A DNA stretch of 64,000 nucleotides from AWTP1-13 sp963770295 (GCA_963770295.1 CAVYPA010000005.1:62001-126000); one strand, 5' to 3'; positions 9,644 to 19,341 are shown, counted from the stretch's first letter. Notes: generated by a model not told the origin, from the sequence alone. Numbers and translations are program-made.

Positions 9644-9901
9644 ATCGCAGCAGCGGCTGCTGACGGCGCGGCTTGTCTTGTTCTCGCCGCCGTCCTGACG
9701 ACGGGGATGTGTCTGGGGGTGATGTTCTGGCCCTCCATGGTCCCCTATGCCGTGACGGTCGCGGACGCGGCGGCGCCGGACACCTCATTGAGAGTCTTGT
9801 TTTACGGCGTCGTCGCGGTTCTGCCGGTCATCGCCGCTTACACCATCGGTGTCTCCTGGGTCTTCCGCGGCAAGATCGGCAAGGTCGCCGGCAACCCTTA
9901 G
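9644..9901 (+). pseudogene. cydB: Cytochrome bd oxidase subunit II (CydB), C-terminal remnant
   Basis: Right after the edge of the duplicated cassette the plus strand reads about 80 residues typical of the CydB C-terminus: FWPSMVPYAVTVADAAAP, then a hydrophobic helix and YTIGVSWVFRGKIGK before the stop at 9901. Intact CydB has roughly 340-380 residues, so about three quarters is missing, and no cydA is nearby. The simplest reading is that arrival of the sulfatase cassette, or a deletion at its edge, removed the 5' part. The frame extends back into the cassette, but only with non-protein-like sequence. Confidence 0.7.
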
Positions 9902-10216
9902 CCTGCCTCGGAACGCCAACCCTTACCCAACATCCCCCAGGGCGACATCGGAGATCAGCGCTGACGCTCCGCTCGCAAGCGGAGGTCGGCGGTTTTGGGG
10001 TGCAAGTCCCGACCGGCGATAGTTGTCGGCGCAAGCTTTCTGCAACCGCGGTGATGCAGTTGCCCGCCGGCAACGAGTGGCCGTCAATTGGTAGCGCGGA
10101 GCGGTACCGGCCGAGCTTTCCGCCAAGTGTGAGTTGTGGCGAATCAGTTCGATGAATAGCCACCTTGCGTGGGCGTCCATGCGGCATCGTTGTGGGACCA
10201 ACGCGAGAGGTTGCTA
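9902..10216. other. Intergenic region with one small hairpin
   Basis: The only structure seen is CTCCGCT (9967-9973) pairing with AGCGGAG (9978-9984) around CGCA. It could terminate the cydB transcript. Nothing else was recognised. Confidence 0.45.
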
Positions 10217-11113
10217 ATGCCACCCTTCCATAATTGCTCTGCCCGGACATTTTTGCTGGCGGCGTTGGCCATGCTGGGTTGGGGCCATAGCGCAGGAGCG
10301 GCCGACCTCGGCTCTGGACCGCCGCCGCCGCTGAGCGCGCCGCCCTCACCATGGACGGTGACCTTGACGCCCTACGGCTGGCTGCCCGCTCTCAATGGTG
10401 ACGTCACGGTGAAGGGCCGGCCGGTGAATGTTGATGTCGATTCCTTCCAGGTCCTCGAGCACCTCGATGCGGCGCCGTGGATGAGCTATGTCGAGGCGCG
10501 GCGGGGGCCTCTCGCCCTCTACAACGATATCGTCTATGCCAAGCTCGGCGTCGACGGCAGTGTCTCCAGATCCGTTCGCGGGCTGACCGTTGGTGCTAAC
10601 GCCGATGTCGACTTTTCGGAAACCATCATCGAGCTTGGCGCCGCCTACGAGGTTGCCAGATGGCACTCCGGCGGCAGCGGCATTGGCAGCACCGCCATCG
10701 ACCTGCTGGCGGGGGCCAGATACTGGCACCAGGAGTTGTCCCTGAAATTCGGCCTGACAGGCAGCTTGGACCTCAATGGTGTCGTGGTCTCGCGCAACCG
10801 CGCGATTGCCCGCAGCGGTGATGTGGACTGGGTCGATCCGCTCGTCGGCTTCAGAGTTCGCCATCAATTGGCCCCGGGTCAGGAATTGGTGTTCCGGGCC
10901 GATGTGGGTGGCTTTGATGCTGGCAGCCAATTCTCATGGAATGTGCTTGGCGCCTACAGCTTCACCTTCGCCGTTCGCAATGGCGTCACCTACGCGGGCC
11001 TGCTGGGGTACCGGGCCCTCAGCGTGGACTATGAGCAGGGCTCAGGCGTCAATCGCTACCAATTCGATGTGGTGCAGCATGGGCCGGTCCTTGGATTGAC
11101 CATCGGCTTCTGA
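10217..11113 (+). CDS. Outer-membrane beta-barrel protein
   Basis: A 298-residue protein from ATG 10217, with GAGAGG a few bases upstream. A signal peptide (core LLAALAMLGWG, ending SAGAAD) is followed by a proline-rich linker and WTVTLTPYGWLPALNGDV, typical of the first strand of small outer-membrane barrels. The remainder alternates in amphipathic strands with Asn/Ser/Gly turns and ends LGLTIGF, a classical C-terminal aromatic barrel signal. The role is probably structural or porin-like; no substrate can be named. Confidence 0.75.
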   Translation: MPPFHNCSARTFLLAALAMLGWGHSAGAADLGSGPPPPLSAPPSPWTVTLTPYGWLPALNGDVTVKGRPVNVDVDSFQVLEHLDAAPWMSYVEARRGPLALYNDIVYAKLGVDGSVSRSVRGLTVGANADVDFSETIIELGAAYEVARWHSGGSGIGSTAIDLLAGARYWHQELSLKFGLTGSLDLNGVVVSRNRAIARSGDVDWVDPLVGFRVRHQLAPGQELVFRADVGGFDAGSQFSWNVLGAYSFTFAVRNGVTYAGLLGYRALSVDYEQGSGVNRYQFDVVQHGPVLGLTIGF

Positions 11114-11524
11114 CGCCCGCTCGTCACGACGGAAAGGGCACCTCGGACGATTGCCGTTCTCGCGGGCACGGACCACGACACGCCTGAAGGTACGGCCGAC
11201 TCAATTCTGAGCGATATTGAAGGGCAGCCCCTGACCCAGATGAGGCCTGAGTTTTGCAACGCGCTCAGGGGCCAAGGCCATGAGCGTTGCCTGGCCATGT
11301 GAGCGTCGATCCCACGGATCACCGCGCTGAAGGTGCGAACGCGCGGCTCACATTCAGGATCTCGCCAGTCCGTCTAAGCAATCGTCGTGCGCCAGGTTGC
11401 GGATGCTGAGGCAATCGGGCAACCGAGCGCCGCTAACCACGTCAACGCTCGATAGAACATTGCCGTTGGTTGCCGAATCTCAGATAGCGGCGGTGCGCGT
11501 TCATCGCACGCGAGGAGTCGCACC
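11114..11524 (+). other. Intergenic region, nothing recognised
   Basis: No protein-like frame, repeat or strong hairpin was seen in these 411 bases. They must carry the promoter of the small gene at 11525, which has a good ribosome site (CGAGGAG). Confidence 0.45.
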
Positions 11525-11809
11525 ATGCGGCATCAGAGGTTCTGCCGGTTCGGCTTGGTTCTGACAATCGGTGGGGCCTGTGCTTCGAACCCGACCTGGG
11601 CGCAGGAGGAGCACGACCTTGCCAAGCAGCTGGCCAATCCGATTGCTTCCCTGATTAGCCTACCCTTTCAAAGCAACTGGGATACGCACATCGGGCCGGC
11701 GCGGGATGGTGACGCCGGTCTGCGATACTGGGCGGAAAACCCCGACACGGGGGCACACGACTTCGGTGCGCGGTTCAACATTATTTTCCTATTCCCGACG
11801 GCGAAATAA
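11525..11809 (+). pseudogene. Transporter/porin-like exported protein with internal deletion
   Basis: The 94-residue frame has a ribosome site (CGAGGAG), a signal peptide ending TWAQEEH, and then DLAKQLANPIASLISLPFQ. This resembles the N-terminus of a family of ~260-300-residue outer-membrane proteins often labelled neuromedin-U-like or transporter. The end (RYWAENPD, then GARFNIIFLFPTAK) resembles the C-terminal strand of the same family. The ~170-200 residues expected between them are missing and the frame is kept. I infer an in-frame internal deletion, so the protein cannot form the usual barrel. The family resemblance is from memory. Confidence 0.5.
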
Positions 11810-11972
11810 GCTCGATTGACGCGGCTTGGAGGCGGCTTCGGTGTATCGCCGACCGCACCCGACCCTTCCTCTCCGCCAGGCGCCGAAATCGAAGGTGCGA
11901 AACAGCGGTCCTGCGTCAGATCGGAATTGCCAGGGAAGATTTGATCGGCTGTGGTATTTGCATTTTGGGTGG

Positions 11973-12000
11973 GCTCACGCGGGTGCGGCCCCGCGTGAGC
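11973..12000. terminator. Hairpin between convergent genes
   Basis: GCTCACGCGGG (11973-11983) pairs with CCCGCGTGAGC (11990-12000) around six bases. It lies between a plus-strand gene ending at 11809 and a minus-strand gene ending at 12018, so it could serve both. Neither side has a U-tract. Confidence 0.5.
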
Positions 12001-12017
12001 GGAGCCCGCGTACCCTG

Positions 12018-12416
12018 CTACTTGCGCGCATATTCAAAAGGTGGCATGGCGCGTAGGGTTTCCTTTGTTGCACCGGGCAACATCAGTCGAGCATTTTTTA
12101 ACTCTAACTGTTTGGCCGGTATGGCAACGTCGTGTGCACCAATGCCGAGAAAACCTCCCGTACTCACGATGCCGTAGGAGGCGGATCGTTCTTTGTTCAG
12201 TATGATGTCCTCGATCTTGCCGATCTTTTCGTCCTTGTCGTTGTAGACGGACTGCCCGAGCAGCTGACGCTGCACGCTCCAGCCGTTTATGACGTCATTC
12301 ATCTCGACCACCGAGACACCGATCGTCGTTGTTGTTCCGGCGGTTTGCGCGCCAACGTTCGTCGCGGCGGGTGTCAGAAGCAATGCCATCAATCCGGCGT
12401 ACAATACGTGTCGCAT
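12018..12416 (-). CDS. Exported PRC-barrel domain protein
   Basis: A 132-residue protein. The start at ATG 12416 gives a signal peptide (MRHVLYAGLMALLLTPAATN, then VGAQ); the open frame further upstream is not protein-like. Residues ~45-115 form a PRC-barrel domain, with the typical LLGQSVYNDKDEKIGKIEDI and a GIGAHDVAIP strand. PRC-barrel proteins of this size are common exported proteins in Rhizobiales, and their role is poorly defined. Confidence 0.7.
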   Translation of the reverse strand: MRHVLYAGLMALLLTPAATNVGAQTAGTTTTIGVSVVEMNDVINGWSVQRQLLGQSVYNDKDEKIGKIEDIILNKERSASYGIVSTGGFLGIGAHDVAIPAKQLELKNARLMLPGATKETLRAMPPFEYARK

Positions 12417-12958
12417 TGTGGGGGCCTCCAGCCAAGTTGTTGTGGGACGCTGCACCGGTGCGCAGCGGGCGAGGTTAGCACCCCGTGCCGGTAACCAAAT
12501 CGGGGGCAACCCTGAAAACAAGGGAATGCGCACCCGAAGTATCGATCGAAAGTAAGCTGTACCGCTCACGATAAGCTGCAGGGCATGGCTCGCGGAGGGC
12601 ATTGGCGGCCGGTCGACCTCATACCCGGCCGGGCGAAGCACGGAAAGGCGATAGCCCGTCTGACCGCGGACGACCTATCTCGAATTCGGCCGACGAGGGT
12701 CAGCCATTGGCGACATCCTCGGTGATTTTATTGGCCTTGCGGGCTCTTCTTATCGCATCTCAACTGAGGCAAGCATCGGCCGCATGGGACGTCGGCAAGC
12801 ACCCCTTCGGGAGTCATCCGCCTTTGCCTCGGAATTTTCCCTAGTTGTGGCCTAGGCAGCGCGGCGCTCAGCTTGCCAACTGTTCCGTTTGCGATCTTAA
12901 CCGCGAACCGTCGGCACTCGCGGACGGTTGGCCCAGCTTACTTCGGTCCGGGTGGCGC
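12417..12958. other. Divergent intergenic region
   Basis: This lies between the divergent PRC-barrel gene and the response regulator gene. Several frames are open but none is protein-like. It probably carries both promoters; no binding site could be identified with confidence. Confidence 0.45.
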
Positions 12959-13645
12959 ATGAGGATACTCGTCATCGAGGACGATCGGCAGACCGCGCAA
13001 TATTTGGCCAAGGGCCTGCGGCAACAGGGGCATGTTGTCGAAGTCGCTGACAATGGTCGCGACGGTCTGTTTTTGGCGGCTGGGGAGAAATTTGACGTCA
13101 TGGTGGTCGACCGCATGCTGCCCGGTCTCGACGGCCTTGGCCTGGTGAAGACCGTTCGCAGCGCGGGCGTCACGACACCCATTCTCTTGCTGACGACGCT
13201 CGGGGGTATCGACGACCGCGTCGAGGGTCTGGAGGCGGGGAGCGACGACTATCTGGTGAAGCCGTTCGCCTTCGCAGAGCTGATGGCGCGCGTCAATGCG
13301 CTGGCCCGGCGCCCACCTATAGCGGGTGCGGACACGACTTTGAAGATCGCCGATCTAGAGATGGATCTTCTCAGGCGAAAAGTCCGGCGCGCTGGGGCCG
13401 ACATCGAGCTCACGCCACTTGAGTTCAAACTGCTCGAGCACCTCATGCGGCAGACGCCCCGCATCGTAACGCGAACCATGCTCCTGGAGCAGGTCTGGGG
13501 CTTCCATTTCGACCCGAAGACGAGTGTCGTTGAAACGCATATGAGCCGCTTGCGTGGCAAAATCGACAAGGGCTTTGCTTGCGAGCTCATTCATACGGCG
13601 CGGGGATCCGGCTACGTCTTGCGGGCGCCCGATGCAACTCGCTAA
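12959..13645 (+). CDS. OmpR/PhoB-family response regulator
   Basis: A 228-residue regulator from ATG 12959. The receiver has the acidic pair in VIEDD (7-9), the phosphorylation site Asp51 in VVDRMLPG and Lys101 in LVKPF. The C-terminal winged-helix DNA-binding domain (~128-222) includes ELTPLEFKLLEHLM and VETHMSRLRGKID. It overlaps the kinase gene by 14 bases, so the two are co-transcribed and are a cognate pair. With degP next, an envelope-stress role is likely. The frame is open further upstream to 12845, but the conserved start is MRILVIEDD. Confidence 0.92.
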   Translation: MRILVIEDDRQTAQYLAKGLRQQGHVVEVADNGRDGLFLAAGEKFDVMVVDRMLPGLDGLGLVKTVRSAGVTTPILLLTTLGGIDDRVEGLEAGSDDYLVKPFAFAELMARVNALARRPPIAGADTTLKIADLEMDLLRRKVRRAGADIELTPLEFKLLEHLMRQTPRIVTRTMLLEQVWGFHFDPKTSVVETHMSRLRGKIDKGFACELIHTARGSGYVLRAPDATR

Positions 13646-15041
13646 CAGCCTGATTGCTCGGCTGACGACCCTCTATGTGATTTTGTTTGCGGCCTCCGTT
13701 GCCATTCTGTTTGCGCTCGTCTGGTTTGTCACCAGCCGCTCGATGACGGCGCAGCTGATGGCCAACGTGCAACGCGAGACGGTTTCGCTGGCAGATGAGT
13801 ATCGCGCCACCGGTGCGCTTGCCGCCGCCGCGCTGGTTGAAAGACGGCTGCAACGCGGCGGTCTCGCCTATTATCTGCTGCAGCGTCGCGATGGAGCCTG
13901 GATTGCCGGCAATATCGCCCCGGTCTCGCCGGTGCTAGGGCCCCTTGATCTGCAGGTGCGGCTCTTCTCCCGCGGCGAGGCGGTCGGCGACCGGACGCAA
14001 GGGGATCTGCGCAACGCTATCGGCTATGGCGTGCTGCTGGGCGATGGCACCTTTGTCCTGGCCGGAGAGGATGTCGGTCGCTTGCAGGCCACGCGGAAGG
14101 CGATCTTGACCGCATTTTCGGTCGGCGGCGGCGTGTCGGTGATCCTGGCCATCCTAGGGGGATTGGCGCTGAGTGCCGGCTTTCTGCGCAGGGTGGAGCA
14201 GGTTAACCGCACGGCGCGACAGATCATGGCGGGCCAACTGGACTCGCGCGTGACGGTCAGGGACAACGGCGACGAACTCGATCGGCTGGCCGCCAACCTC
14301 AATGCCATGCTCGATCGCATTCAATCCCTGATGGAAAGCCTCAAGCAGGTCTCGAGCGACATCGCCCACGATCTGCGAACGCCGTTGGCGCGCTTGCGCC
14401 AGAACTTGGAAACGGCAAAGGTGGGGGCTCGGTCAGTCGAGGAATTTCGCTCCTCGACCGACGCCGCTATTGCCGAGACGGATGCTCTGCTCAAGACCTT
14501 CTCGGCCCTGCTGCGCATCGCGCAAATCGAGTCCGGTTCACGTAAGGCGGGCTTCGCGCGGGTCGATGTTTCCGAACTCTTCGAGCTCGTCGCCTTGACG
14601 TTTGCCGCAGTCGCCGAGGATCAGGGACACGAGCTCGTATCTGACATTCAAGGTGGGATCACGCTTTCCGGCGACCGCGAGCTTCTGCTGCAGCTAGCCA
14701 CAAACCTCGTCGAGAACGCCATTCGCCACACCCCCAGCGGAACCAAGATTGAGTTTCGCTTGCGCAAGGAGATGGACGAGGTCATCGCCACCGTCGTCGA
14801 CAATGGTCCCGGCATTCCCGAAGAGGAACGCGGCAAGGTCTTGCGCCGCTTCTACCGTCTGGAAGCCAGCCGCACGACGCCAGGGAGCGGACTCGGTCTC
14901 GCCCTGGTGGCCGCCATTGCTGAGCTTCATGGCGCGCGCCTTGGCCTGCTCGATCACGCCCCTGGCCTGATTGTCGAGGTGCGCTTTCCAGCCGCCACTC
15001 GGTTGGTGGCGCAGCCTTTGAAAAGTGCTGCCCGGACCTAG
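13632..15041 (+). CDS. Sensor histidine kinase
   Basis: A 469-residue inner-membrane kinase starting inside the end of the regulator gene. Transmembrane helices at ~10-32 and ~155-180 flank a periplasmic sensor domain. A HAMP domain follows (~180-235), then the dimerisation/phosphorylation domain with His246 in DIAHDLRTPLARLRQ, and an ATPase domain with N (NLVENAIRH), G1 (DNGPGIP) and G2 (GSGLGLALV) boxes. The signal sensed is unknown. Position before a DegP-type protease suggests envelope or misfolded-protein stress. Confidence 0.92.
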   Translation: MQLANSLIARLTTLYVILFAASVAILFALVWFVTSRSMTAQLMANVQRETVSLADEYRATGALAAAALVERRLQRGGLAYYLLQRRDGAWIAGNIAPVSPVLGPLDLQVRLFSRGEAVGDRTQGDLRNAIGYGVLLGDGTFVLAGEDVGRLQATRKAILTAFSVGGGVSVILAILGGLALSAGFLRRVEQVNRTARQIMAGQLDSRVTVRDNGDELDRLAANLNAMLDRIQSLMESLKQVSSDIAHDLRTPLARLRQNLETAKVGARSVEEFRSSTDAAIAETDALLKTFSALLRIAQIESGSRKAGFARVDVSELFELVALTFAAVAEDQGHELVSDIQGGITLSGDRELLLQLATNLVENAIRHTPSGTKIEFRLRKEMDEVIATVVDNGPGIPEEERGKVLRRFYRLEASRTTPGSGLGLALVAAIAELHGARLGLLDHAPGLIVEVRFPAATRLVAQPLKSAART

Positions 15042-15175
15042 GCGCGGGTCGCAATTTACGAAATCGTATAGCGGGCGCAAACGTCCCGAAAGCTGGCCAT
15101 GTCTAAGACTGACTGATACGGGCGGGCGGAGAGGTCTCCAACTTGCCCGCAAGCGGCTAGTTACGGAGATGCCCA

Positions 15176-16735
15176 ATGCCGGATACGGATCATAAATCAG
15201 ACCACCGCCAGCCCTGGAGGGGTGTGTTAGCTCTGCCCAAAATGCGCTCCAAGTCGAGGCTAAAGACGGGCCTGCTCGCCAGCGCCGCGGCGGCGGCGCT
15301 GTTTGCGGCCACCTTGCATTCGATCCACGCCGAAGCACCCCAGCTCAAGAGCGCCACGGCCTTGGTCGCGGCCGCCCAAACCCCTGGGCAGACCTCGGGC
15401 TTCGCCGACCTCGTCGCCGGCGTTAAGCCGGCGGTCGTTTCCGTGCGGACAAAAACGGAGATGACGCCGCAGCTGATGTCCGATGATGACGAAGGCCAGC
15501 CGTTCGAAGGCACGCCGCTCGAGAAATTCTTCAAAGACTTCGGCGGCAAGGGAATGGCGCAGCCGAAGGGCAAGGGACACCACGAGTTTGTGCAGGGGCA
15601 GGGCTCAGGCTTCTTTATCAGTGCCGACGGCTACATCGTCACGAACCACCACGTGGTCGACAAGGCCGTCAAGGTGCAGATCGTCACGGACGGTGGGGCG
15701 ACGCTTGACGCCAAGGTGGTCGGTACCGATGCGAAGACCGACCTGGCGCTGCTCAAGGTCGACGGTCGTGCCGATTTCCCGTTCGTAGATCTGGCCGACG
15801 GCAAGCCCCGGGTCGGCGAATGGGTGGTGGCCATGGGTAATCCCTTCGGCCTGGGTGGCACGGTGACGGCCGGCATCGTTTCCGCCCACGGCCGCAATAT
15901 CGGCGCTGGGCCCTACGACGACTTTCTGCAGATCGACGCGCCCGTGAACAAGGGAAACTCCGGTGGCCCAACCTTCAACACCAGGGGTGAAGTGGTCGGC
16001 GTCAACACCGCAATCTTCTCACCATCGGGAGGATCGGTTGGTATTGCCTTTGCCGTTCCCGCCGGCACGGTCAAGGCGGTCGTTCAACAGCTCAAGACCA
16101 GCGGGCGTGTCGAGCGCGGTTGGCTCGGTGTGCAGGTCCAGACCATGACGCCGGATATGGCCGATAGCCTCGGTCTCGACAGCGCCACCGGCGCCTTGGT
16201 TGCGGAAGCGCAGGCCGGCAGTCCGGCGGCGGCGGCGGGCCTCAAGTCGGGCGACGTGATCACCCAGCTCGGCAAGGCACGCATTGAGGACGGCCGCGAT
16301 CTTGCCCGCAAGGTCGCCGGGATCGGTCCTAACCAGTCCGTTGACCTTAACTTCCAACGGGACGGCAAAGAGCACAAGGTCACTCTCAAGCTTGGCACAC
16401 TCAAGGACGAGACGGTCCGGAAGATAGCGGCGGGCGATGCCGGCGACACCGGCCTTCCCGTGCTGGGATTGATCATCGCGCCTGCGGCAAAGGTCGAAGG
16501 AGCCGGCGACAAGGGGCTTGCCGTCCTCGGTGTCAATGCCAACAGCAAAGCCGCCGAGATCGGGTTTCAGGAGGGCGACGTGATCCTGAAGGCGGGCAAC
16601 AAGGAAACTTCGCGCCCGGAGGATTTCAAGGCAGCCATGTCGGAGGCCAAGGCCGCCGGCAAGAAGAACGTGCTCGTTCTCCTGAAGCGCGGCGCAGCGG
16701 TCTCCCACATCGCGGTCCCCGTCGCGATTGGATAG
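15176..16735 (+). CDS. degP: DegP/HtrA-family periplasmic serine protease
   Basis: The 519-residue protein has an N-terminal export signal (~30-52), a trypsin-like domain with the complete triad His159 (TNHHVV), Asp189 (TDLALLKV) and Ser262 (GNSGGP), and two PDZ domains (~310-400 and ~435-515). It degrades or refolds damaged periplasmic proteins. ACGGAG about eight bases before ATG 15176 supports this start. It lies 134 bases behind the kinase gene and is probably controlled by that two-component system; the same three-gene order is common in alphaproteobacteria. A downstream start at Met23 is possible. Confidence 0.93.
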   Translation: MPDTDHKSDHRQPWRGVLALPKMRSKSRLKTGLLASAAAAALFAATLHSIHAEAPQLKSATALVAAAQTPGQTSGFADLVAGVKPAVVSVRTKTEMTPQLMSDDDEGQPFEGTPLEKFFKDFGGKGMAQPKGKGHHEFVQGQGSGFFISADGYIVTNHHVVDKAVKVQIVTDGGATLDAKVVGTDAKTDLALLKVDGRADFPFVDLADGKPRVGEWVVAMGNPFGLGGTVTAGIVSAHGRNIGAGPYDDFLQIDAPVNKGNSGGPTFNTRGEVVGVNTAIFSPSGGSVGIAFAVPAGTVKAVVQQLKTSGRVERGWLGVQVQTMTPDMADSLGLDSATGALVAEAQAGSPAAAAGLKSGDVITQLGKARIEDGRDLARKVAGIGPNQSVDLNFQRDGKEHKVTLKLGTLKDETVRKIAAGDAGDTGLPVLGLIIAPAAKVEGAGDKGLAVLGVNANSKAAEIGFQEGDVILKAGNKETSRPEDFKAAMSEAKAAGKKNVLVLLKRGAAVSHIAVPVAIG

Positions 16736-16770
16736 ACGCCGAACCGTCGTCTTGCGCTGATCGACACTAC

Positions 16771-16797
16771 GCTCGGAGGCCGCATTGGCCTCCGAGC
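16771..16797 (+). terminator. Hairpin after degP
   Basis: GCTCGGAGGCC (16771-16781) pairs with GGCCTCCGAGC (16787-16797) around GCATT, 36 bases past the degP stop. It lacks a clear U-tract. Confidence 0.6.
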
Positions 16798-16950
16798 TCG
16801 TCGGATGACGGCCGTGCGGATGTCTCGCCTCTCGACCGTTGAGCGGACGGTGGAAACATTCATGGCGGACGCGCGGGGTCGCATCCCCATCACCCGCAGC
16901 GGGCGCCCCTTGTGGGGATCGGGATGCCGGTGGCGTGTGTCGGGGGTCGG

Positions 16951-17673
16951 CTAGAACTTGAAGTTAATGCCGACCTTCACTTGTTGGATGTCGCGTTCGA
17001 GCTCAAACGCACGGCTTCCGGATAAGCCGGGAAGCGTTTTGTCGGAGAGCCCAAGAAAGTCATACTCGAATTTCGCCGTCCAATTGGGCGCGATAGCATA
17101 TTCGAAGCCGGCGCCGATCAGCCAGGCGCCGCTGGTATTGGAGGCGCTGACCGAGGTGCCCGTCGTCAGTTGGGTGATACTGGCCTCGTTACGGACCCAT
17201 CCTCCCCCAACCTTGACGTAAACAAGCGTGCGCTCCAAGGCCAGGCCGATGCGGCCGGCAATCGTGCTGATCCATTCGGTGTCGGCGGACGCCTGCAGCG
17301 GGCCGATGACGCCGGGAACGCTAATGGTTCCCGAGGCCTCGATTGATGTCCAATCGAAATCCCATTCCACGCCCAAGACCAGGTTGCCAATCTGATAATT
17401 GTAGCCGACTTGGACGCCGCCAATGAACCCATTGTTGTCCCGGTCAAAGCTAACACTGGTTAGGTTGTCGCTGACTGAGCTCGACCCCCAGGCCGCGCCG
17501 ATGTTGCCGCCCAGATAAAAGCCCCTCCAAATGACGGGCGGCGGCAAAGGCACCGCATTGAAGTCCAAGGCGCGAGGGCCGCCGTAGGGACCGTCCGCCC
17601 AAGCGCTGGTTGCGAAGGAGGCGATCAGACCAGCTGCCAGAGGGAGGAGATAGCGCGTACGAGGGCTGAGCAT
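16951..17673 (-). CDS. Omp25/31-like outer-membrane beta-barrel protein
   Basis: A 240-residue protein with signal peptide (LLPLAAGLIASFATSAWAD), a short linker (PPPVIWRGFYLGGNIGAAWG) and eight-stranded barrel strands, e.g. GFIGGVQVGYNYQIGNLVLG. It ends QVKVGINFKF with a terminal Phe. This is the plan of the Omp25/Omp31 family abundant in Rhizobiales. It is a structural surface protein. It stands alone, convergent with degP. Confidence 0.85.
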   Translation of the reverse strand: MLSPRTRYLLPLAAGLIASFATSAWADGPYGGPRALDFNAVPLPPPVIWRGFYLGGNIGAAWGSSSVSDNLTSVSFDRDNNGFIGGVQVGYNYQIGNLVLGVEWDFDWTSIEASGTISVPGVIGPLQASADTEWISTIAGRIGLALERTLVYVKVGGGWVRNEASITQLTTGTSVSASNTSGAWLIGAGFEYAIAPNWTAKFEYDFLGLSDKTLPGLSGSRAFELERDIQQVKVGINFKF

Positions 17674-18207
17674 TTGGCTTGCGTCTCCGATATGACCACG
17701 ACGAACCCAAGTCTTACTTGGCCAGCAAGCAAAACCCTTCGGGCCCTATGGACCAAAAAGTTTTCGGACGAACGCAATACCAGATTGGAGCGGCCGAGGC
17801 GTCGCACTGAGAACCCTAGCCAACCTCAACAAAATACGTGAATTAAGTCTTGCGCGCACGCAAAATTTCTCGCGCTAAAAACTGGTGGATGCGATGTGAA
17901 CAAATTGGCCGCACCGCGAATAGTTGCACTAATTGAGGAGGTTTTAGGTTTTTCTTTAGAGGGCTTGAGGTGCGGCTTGCATGCAATTTGGCAACAGACG
18001 TTTTGGCGATGCGCGCTCGCCGTTCCTGGTCGGATATACACCTCGAGTGCTGCGCGCCCTTGTCAACGGCACCGGGGGGCCACCGGCTCACCGAGCCCGT
18101 TCGAGAAGGCGTTACCGACGCTGGCCTGTTGGGGGTCCTCGTGCTTTGAGCGTCGTGGTGGGCAGCCGAGCTCACCCACACCCATGGCATTGACGGCCAT
18201 CACTTGA
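17674..18207. other. Intergenic region, no gene recognised
   Basis: These 534 bases include a locally AT-richer stretch (17820-17960), where the upstream signals of the barrel gene would lie. The frames crossing it (e.g. 17896-18207 plus) do not read like protein. Confidence 0.45.
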
Positions 18208-19284
18208 CTACTGCAGGGCTCGTGATCCCGCCGCGTCGAAGGTAAAGATCCGGTTCCAGTCGTCCTTCATGCTGATGACCGTCCAGCCCTTGTGTTTTGC
18301 CTCGTCGTAGAGCGCTTGGGTGAAGGCGCCGACCTTGCTATCGGGCAGTCCCTGTGCCGGTCCGTAGGCATACTCGCGCCGGGCGTCGTCGTGCAGCAGG
18401 AGCATCGCCAGCCGTGGGCCGTCGCCGGCCCAGGCGTACTCGAGCATTTGTCGATCGCCCGTCGAGTTGCCGAAGGCGGCAAAGGGCCGACGGCCGATCA
18501 TGAGGTGGATGCCTTCGGGTTTGCCCGCGTTATTATCGTTCAGAAGCAGTTTTGGCTCCTTGGTAAGGATCGGCCTGCCCTCCTTGTCATAGCTGTAGGC
18601 GACGCCACCGGCCGTCCCCACGACCTGCTCGGGTGGGATGCCGTAGACCTGCTGTGAGTACACGCGCACGAAGTCTTGGCCACCACCCGTGACAATGTAG
18701 GTCTTGAAGTCGTTGGCGCGCAGATACCTGAGAACCTCCTGCATCGGCTGATAGGTCAACTCGGTATAGGGTCGTCCCCAACGCGGATGTCTGGCCCCCC
18801 GCATCCACGCCCCAACGTCGGCCTCGAAGGCAGCCACCGTCATGCCCGTGAGCGTCGCTGCGAGGATCTCCTCAAGGTCTTTCATCGGCAGCTTGGCGAT
18901 CGCTTCGCGGTTGCCGGACAGCACGGTCTTGAACGGCTCGGCGTCTTTGAGTTCCGGCTTTTGCGCGACAACGGCCGGGACACGCTCGAGGCAGTAGGTG
19001 ACCTGGGTGTACATGGGGTGTTCGACCCACAGGGTCCCGTCCTGGTCAAAGGTGGCGATGCGCGCCTCCGGGGGTACGAAGCTGCGGCTCGATCCGTCGA
19101 CGGCGCCCTGCACGAAGCCGATGATCGTCTGTTTCGCTGTGCCATCGTTCCAGGACGGCAGCGGGTCACCGGCCTGGGCCCAGCCGGCCGTGCGAATTTG
19201 GGGCAGGGACAGGAGGGGGAGGCTCGCCGCCGTGGACAGCACGGCCCGGCGGCTCACGCCCGAACGAGGGGAACGCTGTTTCAT
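18208..19284 (-). CDS. Tat-exported HAD-superfamily phosphatase
   Basis: The 358-residue protein begins with a twin-arginine signal (SRRAVLSTAASLPLLSL). HAD motifs follow: I is FDQDGTLW (nucleophile Asp), II is TGGG in YIVTGGGQDF, III is a Lys in the KLLLNDNNAGKPEG region, and IV is FGNSTGDRQML. The layout is like phosphoserine phosphatase-type enzymes, here acting in the periplasm on an unknown phosphomonoester. It lies 113 bases downstream of the intact sulfatase on the same strand, with a hairpin between, so it may receive read-through from it. Confidence 0.85.
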   Translation of the reverse strand: MKQRSPRSGVSRRAVLSTAASLPLLSLPQIRTAGWAQAGDPLPSWNDGTAKQTIIGFVQGAVDGSSRSFVPPEARIATFDQDGTLWVEHPMYTQVTYCLERVPAVVAQKPELKDAEPFKTVLSGNREAIAKLPMKDLEEILAATLTGMTVAAFEADVGAWMRGARHPRWGRPYTELTYQPMQEVLRYLRANDFKTYIVTGGGQDFVRVYSQQVYGIPPEQVVGTAGGVAYSYDKEGRPILTKEPKLLLNDNNAGKPEGIHLMIGRRPFAAFGNSTGDRQMLEYAWAGDGPRLAMLLLHDDARREYAYGPAQGLPDSKVGAFTQALYDEAKHKGWTVISMKDDWNRIFTFDAAGSRALQ

Positions 19285-19341
19285 GGGCTTGTCCTTGGTG
19301 TCAGTCGAGGTTGGCGCTCAGCACACCTTGCTATGCCGGGT

